This document shows, piece after piece, positions 24,383-31,947 of a stretch of 41,559 nucleotides of DNA (positions are counted from its first letter, which is position 1; the number at the start of each line of letters is the position of its first letter). The stretch covers positions 1 through 41,559 of the forward strand of contig DASRJL010000177.1 in assembly GCA_035649495.1 (NCBI GenBank). The letters are read 5' to 3'. The notes beneath the pieces were generated by a model. The model searched no databases and had not been told where the DNA came from. It saw only the letters and a program-made list of their open reading frames with translations. This DNA is from SG8-41 sp035649495 (GTDB lineage: Bacteria; Pseudomonadota; Gammaproteobacteria; Burkholderiales; SG8-41). A program made the translations under genes and the position numbers.

Positions 24383-25366
24383 CTAGTCGGAGGTAATCCC
24401 CGCCGCTTTGATGATCTCAGCCCACCGCTTCTGCTCCGCGACCATGAGCTTGGTGAATTGGGCAGGCGTCGGCCCCGAAGGATCGTAGCCGAGAGTTTCC
24501 AGGCGCGCTTTCGTCTCACCAAGGGCGAGGATCTTGATCGTCTCGCCTGCCACACGCTCGATTATCGGCCGGGGCGTGCCCAGCGGGAACAGCAGTCCCT
24601 GCCAGTTCGTCGCCTCGTATCCCGGCAGGTTCAGCGCTTCGGCGACTGTCGGCAGATCGGGCACTGCTGCAAATCGCTTCGGCGTCGTCACCGCCAGCGC
24701 GCGCAACTTTCCGGCCTTGATATAGGGCAGCGCACCCTGGGTGCCGGACAGTATCGTCGGCACCCGCCCTCCCAGCACGTCCACGAGGCCCGGCGGGCCG
24801 CCCTTGTACGGAACGTGATTCAGCTCTATGCCGGCCATGCGGTTCAGCAATTCGCCGCCCAGGTGCTGCATGCTCCCGACGCCGGAAGACGCGAAATCGA
24901 TCTGGCGCGGCTTCGCCCTGGCCATGTCGACGAGACTCTTCATCGTTTGCGCCGGGAACGAAAGGCTCACGAGCCATATGTTGGGTGACAGCGTGAGCTG
25001 CGTTACCGGCGCAAAATCCTTCACGCCGTCGAAGGGCTTGCGCCGGCTCACCATCGGCGCGGTGATCGTGTCGATCGCGCACAGCAGCAACGTGTGACCA
25101 TCGGGCGTCGCCTGCCTGACCATCTCCGCACCGAGCATGCCCGCGGCGCCAGGGCGGTTGTCCACGACGATCTGCTGGCCCAGGCTGTCGCCGAGTTTCT
25201 GCGCCATGAAGCGCGCGATCGTGTCGGAACCACCGCCCGCCGCCTGCGGCACGAGCAGGCGTATGGCCCGCTGAGGGTACGCGGGCTCCGCGGCATTTCC
25301 GTCGGGAGAAACACCTGGAACGGCAGTCAGGGCGACGAGCGACAGCCAGGAAATTCTTCTACGCAT
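24383..25366 (-). CDS. Bug/TctC-family periplasmic solute receptor 5
   Basis: 327 aa from the ATG at 25366. Signal peptide MRRRISWLSLVALTAVPGVSPDGNAA, then YPQRAIRLLVPQAAGGGSD, DNRPGAAGMLGAEM, PDGHTLLLCA and VPYKGGPPGLVDVLGG. The insert YEATNWQGLLFPLGTP matches the family's C-lobe. Probably the first gene of the seven-gene minus-strand run. Three of the seven genes are receptors, which is unusual if all serve one substrate; the operon may have grown by duplication or insertion. Confidence 0.92.
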   Translation of the reverse strand: MRRRISWLSLVALTAVPGVSPDGNAAEPAYPQRAIRLLVPQAAGGGSDTIARFMAQKLGDSLGQQIVVDNRPGAAGMLGAEMVRQATPDGHTLLLCAIDTITAPMVSRRKPFDGVKDFAPVTQLTLSPNIWLVSLSFPAQTMKSLVDMARAKPRQIDFASSGVGSMQHLGGELLNRMAGIELNHVPYKGGPPGLVDVLGGRVPTILSGTQGALPYIKAGKLRALAVTTPKRFAAVPDLPTVAEALNLPGYEATNWQGLLFPLGTPRPIIERVAGETIKILALGETKARLETLGYDPSGPTPAQFTKLMVAEQKRWAEIIKAAGITSD

Positions 25367-25451
25367 GATACGTTCCCGTTTCGAATTCGCGCATCGGTCC
25401 TGCGAGTATACTCGAACGCTGTTTGCATTCTGACGATGAGGGGTCGGAACG

Positions 25452-25708
25452 ATGCTCAAAAGCAAAACCGCGCTCGTCACCGGCTCGACCGGCGGAATCG
25501 GCGAAGCGTTCGCGCGCGCGTTCGCCGCGCAGGGCTGCAACGTGATCGCCAGCCGAGCCACCGGCCCATCATGCCGGCCGACATAGCGGCGTTTGGCGTG
25601 TTCCTGTGCAGCGACGCGGGCGCGCACATATCCGGCGCGGCGCTCCCCATCGACGGCACCTGGTCGACGGGGTGGACGGTGACGACGGGCAACAGGCCGG
25701 CGACCTAG
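25452..25708 (+). pseudogene. Remnant of a short-chain dehydrogenase/reductase (SDR) gene
   Basis: The frame from the ATG at 25452 gives MLKSKTALVTGSTGGIGEAF (the SDR cofactor motif TGxxxGIG) and then loses homology near residue 35. In the +1-shifted frame the C-terminal end of an SDR reappears: MPADIAAFGVFLCSDAGAHI, then SGAALPIDGTWSTGWT, ending at TAG 25708. About 160-170 residues, including the YxxxK catalytic region, are missing. The ends resemble 3-hydroxybutyrate dehydrogenase-type SDRs. This is an internal deletion with frame change, so the gene is dead. Its last 4 bp overlap the end of the M23 peptidase gene. Confidence 0.82.
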
Positions 25709-26301
25709 AGACGCCCCCCGAGCAGGGGATAGGGATTGATGGCGGTTCCCTGCCACCAGCGCTTTTCCGGTCCGAGCACGAAGATGGCGAAATGCAGATG
25801 CGGCGCCGCCGGATTGGCGTTACCGGTGCTGCCCACGTAGCCGATGAGATCGCCGCGCTTCAACTCCATCCCTTCCGCGAGGCCCGCGGCATAGCGGTCG
25901 AGATGCGCATAGTAGTAAGCGACTTCCTGCCGGGAATCGAACTGGTAAACCGTCAGCCCGCCGGGCTTGCTCGTGAAGAGCTTCACGATCTTGCCGTCGT
26001 CGACCGCGATGACCGGCGTGCCGCGCGGCGCGTGTATGTCTATCGCCTCATGGCGCGCACCACCGCGCGCATCGCCGAAACTGTCGTGCAAGTCGCCCGG
26101 GGGTATGCCGGGCACCGGTATCATCAGCGGCCTCACCTGCGGCAGATTTCCCGTGGCGGTTTTCTCGACAGCCGTCGCGGGGGCCGCCGCTGCCGGGAGC
26201 TGAGTGCGCGGAACATGTTCGGGAGCGGATCGCGGCAGAATGGCCGAGAGGAGCGCGGCGCCGCACAAGGTTCCGAACGTGACCAGCAGGATGGGCTTCA
26301 T
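25705..26301 (-). CDS. M23-family (LytM-type) metallopeptidase, membrane-anchored
   Basis: 198 aa. The N-terminal hydrophobic helix MKPILLVTFGTLCGAALLSA is a signal or anchor, followed by a Pro/Ala-rich linker and a peptidase M23 domain. Zinc ligands are visible: H84 and D88 in ARHEAIDIHAP, and H170 in APHLHFAIF with H168 as catalytic. GTPVIAVDDGKIVKL and KRGDLIGYVGSTGNA are typical. It likely cleaves peptidoglycan cross-bridges in the periplasm. It lies 16 bp after the L,D-transpeptidase gene on the same strand, a natural cell-wall pair. Confidence 0.9.
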   Translation of the reverse strand: MKPILLVTFGTLCGAALLSAILPRSAPEHVPRTQLPAAAAPATAVEKTATGNLPQVRPLMIPVPGIPPGDLHDSFGDARGGARHEAIDIHAPRGTPVIAVDDGKIVKLFTSKPGGLTVYQFDSRQEVAYYYAHLDRYAAGLAEGMELKRGDLIGYVGSTGNANPAAPHLHFAIFVLGPEKRWWQGTAINPYPLLGGRL

Positions 26302-26317
26302 TCCGCCCGGCCTCTGC

Positions 26318-27313
26318 CTACTGCAGGCTCGCCGGCGTTCCGCTTGAAACAGCCTGCGCCAGAGCCAGGGCGTCCCAGTTGGTCATGCGGATGCAGCCAT
26401 GAGACTGCGTCTTGCCGATTTTCGACGGCTCCGGCGTCCCGTGGATGCCGTAATGTTCCTTCGACAGGTCGATCCACACGACGCCCACGGGATTGTTCGG
26501 GCCTGGCGCGATCTTCGCCTTCGAATGCTTCGCGTCGGCATCCCAGAACAGCTTCGGGTTGTAGTGGAATACCGGGTTCTTCGCGATTCCCTTGATCTTC
26601 CACGTACCCAGCGGGAGCGGATCGTATTCGCTGCCTACCGTGGCGGGAAAGTGCGCAAGGGTCTTTCCCGTGGCGTCGACGAGCGTAATGGCGGATTCCG
26701 ATTTGTCGACGATGACCCTGGCCGCCTTCGGGAGCACAGGCACTTCGACGTTCGGCACTACGATCTCCTCGCCCGCACGCCGGAAGTCCTTGCCGGGATT
26801 CAATTGCTGCAGCAGTTTCGGACTCGCATGGAATTTCTCGCCGAGCGCTTCAGCAGGATTCGCGTAGCCGAGCGCGGTCAGCTTCGATTTCTCCATCATG
26901 TCTTCAGGAATGCGTTCATAAGGGCCGGCGACGTCGCCATCGGCGATCGTGTAGCGGATCAGGGCCGGCGAGGGATCGCGGTTGAGCGCTTCCCAGGTCG
27001 GGGCGTCGACCTTGCCGGAGGCATCCAACCCGTTGCTCTTCTGGAAGGCGGCAATGGCCTTCTGCATGTTGGAGCCGTACGCGGCGTCGATCTCGCCGGG
27101 CGAGTGGCGTGCGCGGTCGAGCAGCACCTGGGCGCGCAGGACAGCAGCGCCCTTCGAATTCGGCCCGACGGGCTGGACGAGGCTGACATCGTTGACCGCC
27201 TCGGGGGTGAGCGGCCCGGCGGCGGCCCCGGCGCGAGCCGCATCGGCGACCGGCACGAACGATGCCGTAACGGTCAGGACGGCAATCAACCTGAGCAATG
27301 CGATCGCGATCAA
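26318..27313 (-). CDS. L,D-transpeptidase (YkuD) with peptidoglycan-binding domain
   Basis: 331 aa from TTG at 27313, chosen because AGAGGAG lies 6 bp upstream; the frame is open to another TTG at 27355. Signal peptide (L)IAIALLRLIAVLTVTASFVPVADA. A peptidoglycan-binding_1 domain follows (VLRAQVLLDRARHSPGEIDA, MQKAIAAFQKSNGLDASGKV). A LysM-like stretch (YTIADGDVAGPY...NPGKDFRRAGEEIVVP) precedes the YkuD domain (ARVIVDKSESAITLVDATGK). The catalytic motif is HGTPEPSKIGKTQSHGCIRM, with C307 as nucleophile. It forms 3-3 cross-links or anchors proteins to peptidoglycan. Paired with the M23 peptidase gene downstream. Confidence 0.9.
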   Translation of the reverse strand: MIAIALLRLIAVLTVTASFVPVADAARAGAAAGPLTPEAVNDVSLVQPVGPNSKGAAVLRAQVLLDRARHSPGEIDAAYGSNMQKAIAAFQKSNGLDASGKVDAPTWEALNRDPSPALIRYTIADGDVAGPYERIPEDMMEKSKLTALGYANPAEALGEKFHASPKLLQQLNPGKDFRRAGEEIVVPNVEVPVLPKAARVIVDKSESAITLVDATGKTLAHFPATVGSEYDPLPLGTWKIKGIAKNPVFHYNPKLFWDADAKHSKAKIAPGPNNPVGVVWIDLSKEHYGIHGTPEPSKIGKTQSHGCIRMTNWDALALAQAVSSGTPASLQ

Positions 27314-27687
27314 CGTGGGCTCCTCTCGTAGCCTTGTGAGTTCGACAGGCGCCAAGACGAGGTGTCGCTCGCTGCCTTGTCCGTGTTACACCGGATGCCT
27401 TGCCGGACCTTTCCCACAAGCGGTGGGGTGCCGCCGCTCTCCGACCGCCGCGAGCGCGAGCATGATGACCTGCTCGCCGATCGAGCTGCCGAGCTGGTGT
27501 CTTGTCGCTTTCTCCCGGCTCATGGAATTCAACATCGCCATACGCTAGCCCAAATCGAGGCGCTGTAGACCGTCCGTTCCCTCACCCTCGTCGCTCGTCG
27601 CTCGATACCGGTCACTCGTCGCGGGTCACTGGTCACCGATCCCTCGCCGGCCCGATAATGCGGAAACGGGGTCACATACCCTCCCCC
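27314..27687. other. Gene-poor stretch upstream of the ABC exporter
   Basis: About 370 bp between the divergent L,D-transpeptidase and ABC exporter genes. It contains heptad repeat D4 (27603-27645). A 51-codon minus-strand frame (27386-27541, beginning MAMLNSMSREKATRHQLG) has no ribosome binding site and no recognised family; I do not call it. No operator or clear promoter could be singled out. Confidence 0.5.
27603..27645. repeat. GTCAC heptad repeat, copy D4
   Basis: Heptads GATACCG, GTCACTC, GTCGCGG, GTCACTG, GTCACCG, ATCCCTC in sequence, 43 bp before the likely start of the ABC exporter. Confidence 0.65.
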
Positions 27688-29637
27688 ATGTTCAGCTACC
27701 TGCAATCGATAGTCCGCGGCACGGCCGCCACAGGACCCGGCGCGCCGCCGCCGGGGCTCATCGCCTTCTACTGGCATTTCGCGCGCCAGACGAAGGGCCT
27801 GTACGCGTGCATGTTCGTTACCAGCCTGGCGGTGGCGCTGATCGACACGGTGATCCCGGTGTTTATCGGCAAGCTCGTGTCGCTCATGGAGGCGTCCGAC
27901 CGGCAGGCGGCGCTCGTCGCGCAATGGCCCCTCCTCGCCGGCATGATCGCGCTGGTGCTGATCGTCCGTCCCCTGGCGCTGCTGGTCGACGTGGCGATAC
28001 GCCACAACGCCCTCATCCCGGGAGCGACGAGCCTGATCCGCTGGCAGAGCCACTGGCACGTCGTGCGCCAGAGCTGGCCGTTCTTCCAGAACGATTTCGC
28101 CGGGCGCATCGCCAACCGCGTCATGCAGACAGCCAACGCGCTGCGCGAGAGCGTGATGGCGGGCATACGCGCCATCTGGTACATCGCGGTCTACGGCGTG
28201 AGCGCGCTCGTGCTGATGGCCCTGGCGGACTGGCGGCTCGGCATCCCCACGCTCCTGTGGTTCTGCGGCTACTTCGTGTTCCTGCGCTACTTCGTGCCCC
28301 GCATGCGCGATCTCGCGCGCGCCAGCTCCGAGGTCCGCTCGCACGTGATGGCGCGCGTGGTGGACAGCTACACCAACATCCTCACGGTCAAGCTCTTCGC
28401 GCGGTTGGCCGACGAGGACGCCTACGTGCGCGAGATCGTGGACGAGCACCAGGCCGCGATCGGGGCCCACATGCGGCTCATCACGCAGTTCATGTTCGCG
28501 CTCTCGGTGATGAACGCGTTGCTCCTGACCGGCACGGCCGCGATCGGCATCTGGCTGTGGGCCAGTGGCGCGGTTAGCGCGGGCGTGGTCGCTACCGCGC
28601 TGCCGCTCGCATGGCAGATCGCCAACGTCGCGGGCTGGGTGAGCTGGGAAGTCACCGGCATCTTCGAGAACATCGGCGTGGTGCAGGAAGGCATGCAGAC
28701 CATCGCCGTGCCGCATTCGGGTACGGACCGTCCCGGCGCCCGCGAGCTGGAGGTCAGGCGCGGCGAGATCCGCTTCGAGGACATCACGTTCAGTTACGGC
28801 CGGCGCGACGGCCCCATCGTCATCGACCACCTGAGCCTCACGATCCGGCCCGGCGAGCGCGTGGGCCTGGTGGGGCGCTCGGGGTCGGGCAAGTCCACGC
28901 TGGTCAACCTGCTCCTGCGGTTCTACGAGCTGGAGCAGGGCAGCATACGCATCGACGGGCACGACGTCGGTCATGTGACGCAGGAAAGCCTGCGCGCGGC
29001 CATCGGCATGGTGACGCAGGACACGTCGCTCCTGCACCGCTCGATCGCGTCCAATATCCGCTACAGCCGTCCCCGCGCGACCGACGAGGAAGTGCAATCG
29101 GCCGCGCGCAAGGCGCACGCGCACGAATTCATCACCGGACTCCAGGACTGGCACGGCCGCAAGGGCTACGACGCCCACGTGGGCGAGCGCGGCGTCAAGC
29201 TGTCCGGCGGACAGCGCCAGCGCGTGGCGATCGCGCGCGTGATCCTGAAGGACGCGCCGATACTCGTGCTCGACGAAGCCACCTCGGCGCTCGACAGCGA
29301 AGTGGAGCTCGCCATACAGGAGCAGCTGCTGGGGCTGATGGAAGGCAAGACGGTGATCGCGATCGCGCATCGCCTCTCCACGATCGCGCGCATGAATCGG
29401 CTCGTCGTGCTCGACGCCGGGCGCATCGTAGAGCAGGGCACGCACGACGAGCTGCTGCGCCTGAACGGCCATTACGCGAAGCTGTGGCGGCACCAGTCGG
29501 GCGGCTTCCTGGTGCACGATCTCGCCGCCGAAGAAACGGCGACGGACCTTCCCGACGAGCCGCCCGTCGACGAAACGCGGGCCGACACGCAGCCGGAGCC
29601 GTCCACGAATGACGTGCCCGTGGCGACGCGGACCTGA
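27688..29637 (+). CDS. ABC exporter, fused permease and ATPase
   Basis: 649 aa from the ATG at 27688 (MFSYLQSIVRG); an ATG ten codons upstream (27658) is possible. The N-terminal half is an ABC_membrane domain of six helices (FYWHFARQTKGLYACMFVTSLAVALIDT..., about 25-340). The C-terminal ATPase has Walker A GRSGSGKST (about 396-404), signature LSGGQRQ (about 504), Walker B ILVLDEATSALD (about 525-536) and H-loop AIAHRLS. It is a homodimeric lipid/drug/peptide-type exporter; the substrate is not known. The C-tail after about 610 is acidic and low-complexity. No ribosome binding site is obvious; a heptad repeat lies just upstream. Confidence 0.92.
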   Translation: MFSYLQSIVRGTAATGPGAPPPGLIAFYWHFARQTKGLYACMFVTSLAVALIDTVIPVFIGKLVSLMEASDRQAALVAQWPLLAGMIALVLIVRPLALLVDVAIRHNALIPGATSLIRWQSHWHVVRQSWPFFQNDFAGRIANRVMQTANALRESVMAGIRAIWYIAVYGVSALVLMALADWRLGIPTLLWFCGYFVFLRYFVPRMRDLARASSEVRSHVMARVVDSYTNILTVKLFARLADEDAYVREIVDEHQAAIGAHMRLITQFMFALSVMNALLLTGTAAIGIWLWASGAVSAGVVATALPLAWQIANVAGWVSWEVTGIFENIGVVQEGMQTIAVPHSGTDRPGARELEVRRGEIRFEDITFSYGRRDGPIVIDHLSLTIRPGERVGLVGRSGSGKSTLVNLLLRFYELEQGSIRIDGHDVGHVTQESLRAAIGMVTQDTSLLHRSIASNIRYSRPRATDEEVQSAARKAHAHEFITGLQDWHGRKGYDAHVGERGVKLSGGQRQRVAIARVILKDAPILVLDEATSALDSEVELAIQEQLLGLMEGKTVIAIAHRLSTIARMNRLVVLDAGRIVEQGTHDELLRLNGHYAKLWRHQSGGFLVHDLAAEETATDLPDEPPVDETRADTQPEPSTNDVPVATRT

Positions 29638-29736
29638 TTGGCGGCCCGCCCTCGCGCCCGGTCATCCGATTAGGCGGTGCTGCGTTGATTTCTATTCGCC
29701 CGGCGGAGGCATGACAGCGGGCAGGGGGAGGTTTCA

Positions 29737-30819
29737 ATGGTCAGGCTGCTCCTTGCGCTGGCGCTTCTGTGCATTACCGCACATACCGCTGCCCAGACCG
29801 CGGGTGGCGCCCCGGCCGCCGGGGCGGCCACTGCCGAGCGCACTGCCGCCGGCAAGGTAGAGCTCACCGAGGGAGACGTGCGGTTTGCCGACGCCGCCAA
29901 CAGGCTACGCCGCCCTCGCGTCGGCGACGCCATCTACGAGGGCGAGGGCATCGCCACCGGCGCAGACGGGGAAGTGCACCTGCGGATGGAGGACGGCGGC
30001 TACATAGCCGTGCGCCCCGGCACGCGCATGCGCATCGTGAACTTCCGGGCGCAGGCCGACGCCGAGGATCGCTCGGTCATCTCGCTCCTGCAGGGGTCGT
30101 TCCGCTCGGTGACGGGCTGGATTGCCAAGGACAGGCGGGATCGGGCGGTCATCAACACGCCGACGGCCACGATAGGCATACGCGGCACGGAGCACGAGCC
30201 GCTCGTCATTCCGGAAGGCAGCAAGCTCGGCGACCCGGGCACCTACGATCGCGTGCATGCCGGAGAGACGGAGATCCGGACGAAGCAGGGCACGGTCTCG
30301 GTTCGCCCCAACCAGGCGGGCTTCGCCGCGTTGAGGGGAGCGCAACGCCCACAAGTGCTCGATCGCGTCCCGGCGTTCTTCCGGCCGACCCGCAACGAAG
30401 CGCGCTTCACCGGTCTGCACGAGCGGGTGAGCCGCCAGCTCGACCAGCAGCGGGAGGAGCGCCGCCAGTTCATCGAGCAGCGGCGCAAGACCGGGGCCGA
30501 GCGTCCGGGCGGAGGCAAGGGCGCCAAGGGGGCCGACAAGGGAGAGCGCAAGCAGCTCGAGCAGCGCCGCGACGAGAAGCAGCGGGCCGGAGAGGAGAAG
30601 AAACAGCGCTCAGCCGACGAGCGGCAGGCGGAGCGCCGTCAATCCCGGGACGAGCAGAAGCGCAAGATGGACGAGCAGAAGCGGGAGCGCCAGGAAAGAG
30701 AGCGGAAGGCGGACGATCGCAAGGGGAAACGCCAGGAGCAGCGCAAGGCGGAAGACCGCAAGAAGGATCACCAGGAACAGCAACACAAGGGCGACAAGCG
30801 CGGGAAGGGAGACAAGTAG
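29737..30819 (+). CDS. FecR-domain periplasmic protein with highly charged C-terminal tail
   Basis: 360 aa with GGGGGAGG ahead of the ATG. The signal peptide is MVRLLLALALLCITAHTAAQ. A FecR domain (about 38-165) shows KVELTEGDVRFADAANRLRR, VGDAIYEGEGIATGADGEVH, GGYIAVRPGTRMRIVNFRAQ and TPTATIGIRGTEHE. After about residue 225 the protein becomes almost pure Arg/Lys/Glu/Gln/Asp, likely an extended charged helix or disordered tail. Stand-alone FecR-domain proteins in beta- and gammaproteobacteria are envelope-associated and not necessarily iron regulators; no FecI sigma factor or TonB receptor is nearby. Confidence 0.87.
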   Translation: MVRLLLALALLCITAHTAAQTAGGAPAAGAATAERTAAGKVELTEGDVRFADAANRLRRPRVGDAIYEGEGIATGADGEVHLRMEDGGYIAVRPGTRMRIVNFRAQADAEDRSVISLLQGSFRSVTGWIAKDRRDRAVINTPTATIGIRGTEHEPLVIPEGSKLGDPGTYDRVHAGETEIRTKQGTVSVRPNQAGFAALRGAQRPQVLDRVPAFFRPTRNEARFTGLHERVSRQLDQQREERRQFIEQRRKTGAERPGGGKGAKGADKGERKQLEQRRDEKQRAGEEKKQRSADERQAERRQSRDEQKRKMDEQKRERQERERKADDRKGKRQEQRKAEDRKKDHQEQQHKGDKRGKGDK

Positions 30820-30825
30820 AGATGT

Positions 30826-30957
30826 GACGACCTGCGCGGTGACGAGTTTCACGGTGACGAGCGCTGCGGTGACGAGCTGCGCGATGCAAAATTCATAACT
30901 GCAAAGCTCATCACTGCGAAGTTCGTCACCAACGGCGTCAGGAGCGTCATCACCTCG
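30826..30957. repeat. 15-bp GTGACGAG array with inverted arms
   Basis: Left arm units of 15 bp (GTGACGACCTGCGCG, GTGACGAGTTTCACG, GTGACGAGCGCTGCG, GTGACGAGCTGCGCG; about 30826-30885). The right arm has CAT/CGTCAC units of 15 bp (CATAACTGCAAAGCT, CATCACTGCGAAGTT, CGTCACCAACGGCGT) ending CATCACC near 30956. It sits between the convergent FecR-domain and rubredoxin-fusion genes. Architecture matches family A although unit and period differ. Confidence 0.75.
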
Positions 30958-30961
30958 AAGG

Positions 30962-31891
30962 TCAAACCTCGCACATCTGGAACTCGTCCTTCCGCGCCGC
31001 GCAGTCGGGACAGGTCCAGGTATCAGGCACATCGGCCCAGCGCGTGCCGGCGGGAATGCCGTCCTCGGGCAGGCCCTTTTCCTCGTCGTAGTAGAAGGCG
31101 CACAACAGGCACTGCCACTTCCTGAACCCGGCGGCGGGTTTCGTCTCCGCTTCCAGCGCGCGCGGCGCGACGCGCGGGAAGTTGAGTATGAGTGCTTCCA
31201 GCCCTTCCGCGCCGGCTTCGATCTGCAGCGCCGCTTCGTCCGGCTTCACGAACGACACGGTCAGAGCGCGCCGCTCAGTTCCAGCATGCATTGTGCTGCC
31301 CTTCACCACGACTACGAACTGGCCGTCGCCACCGGCCGGAGACGGCGCGGTCGTGCGCGCGCCCGGCGCCATGGTGAGCGACTTTACAAACAGGCCCTGG
31401 TCATCCGCGATGTCGGAGATGTCGCGCAAGCTGATGCCCGAGACCGTTTCCGGAAACGTCGCGTTCGTCGTGACCTGCCAGGGCCTGCGGTCCGCTGCAG
31501 CTTTCAGCTTGGGCAGCGCGCCCGGCAGCCGCTGCGCGCCCGGGTCGTAGCGCGAGCGCAGCGTCAGAAAGGTCCAACCCTTCTTCTCGTCAGCGTGCAG
31601 CGGACCGTACGGCGTGAAGGCGCGCGCGAAATGGACGTAGTAAGGCGCGACCTCGTGCCGGCCGAACTCACCGGCGCCCTGCACCAGGACCTGGAACTGA
31701 TCGACCTGGTGGAAATGCGTGCAGGACCTGTCGCCCGGGTCATACTGAGCGAGGAAAGCGCTGGGAGTGTCGGGCCTTTCCGGCGATGCCCGGAAGAACG
31801 GGTAATTGGTCGAAGCCGGACGATCCGGCCCGCCCGGATTCTTCCGGATTTTGTCGGGCGTGATCTCATCGAATGCGACTACGAGGGACAT
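30962..31891 (-). CDS. Cupin-like protein with C-terminal rubredoxin domain
   Basis: 309 aa with two parts. Residues 1-250 look like a two-lobed cupin-type fold: a first lobe with DRSCTHFHQVDQFQVLVQG (H59, H61), and a second with FVKSLTMAPGARTTAPS and QFVVVVKGSTMHAG. Residues 258-309 are a rubredoxin: KWQCLLCAFYYDEEKGLPED, TRWADVPDTWTCPDC, with iron ligands C261, C264, C294 and C297. It suggests an iron-sulfur electron-transfer module feeding a metal oxidoreductase or sensor. I do not recognise the N-terminal family by name. Convergent with the FecR-domain gene; the OsmC gene precedes it on the same strand. Confidence 0.83.
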   Translation of the reverse strand: MSLVVAFDEITPDKIRKNPGGPDRPASTNYPFFRASPERPDTPSAFLAQYDPGDRSCTHFHQVDQFQVLVQGAGEFGRHEVAPYYVHFARAFTPYGPLHADEKKGWTFLTLRSRYDPGAQRLPGALPKLKAAADRRPWQVTTNATFPETVSGISLRDISDIADDQGLFVKSLTMAPGARTTAPSPAGGDGQFVVVVKGSTMHAGTERRALTVSFVKPDEAALQIEAGAEGLEALILNFPRVAPRALEAETKPAAGFRKWQCLLCAFYYDEEKGLPEDGIPAGTRWADVPDTWTCPDCAARKDEFQMCEV

Positions 31892-31947
31892 GGCGCCTCC
31901 GCGCGGTTCAATACGATCGATCAGAAATCATAGCATTCCACGAATTT

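Noticed and set aside
27386..27541. 51-codon minus-strand frame upstream of the ABC exporter
   Set aside because: No ribosome binding site, no recognised family, and it lies in a repeat-containing gap; too weak to call.
27529..29517. 662-codon minus-strand open frame
   Set aside because: Antisense shadow of the ABC exporter, which has all ATPase motifs.
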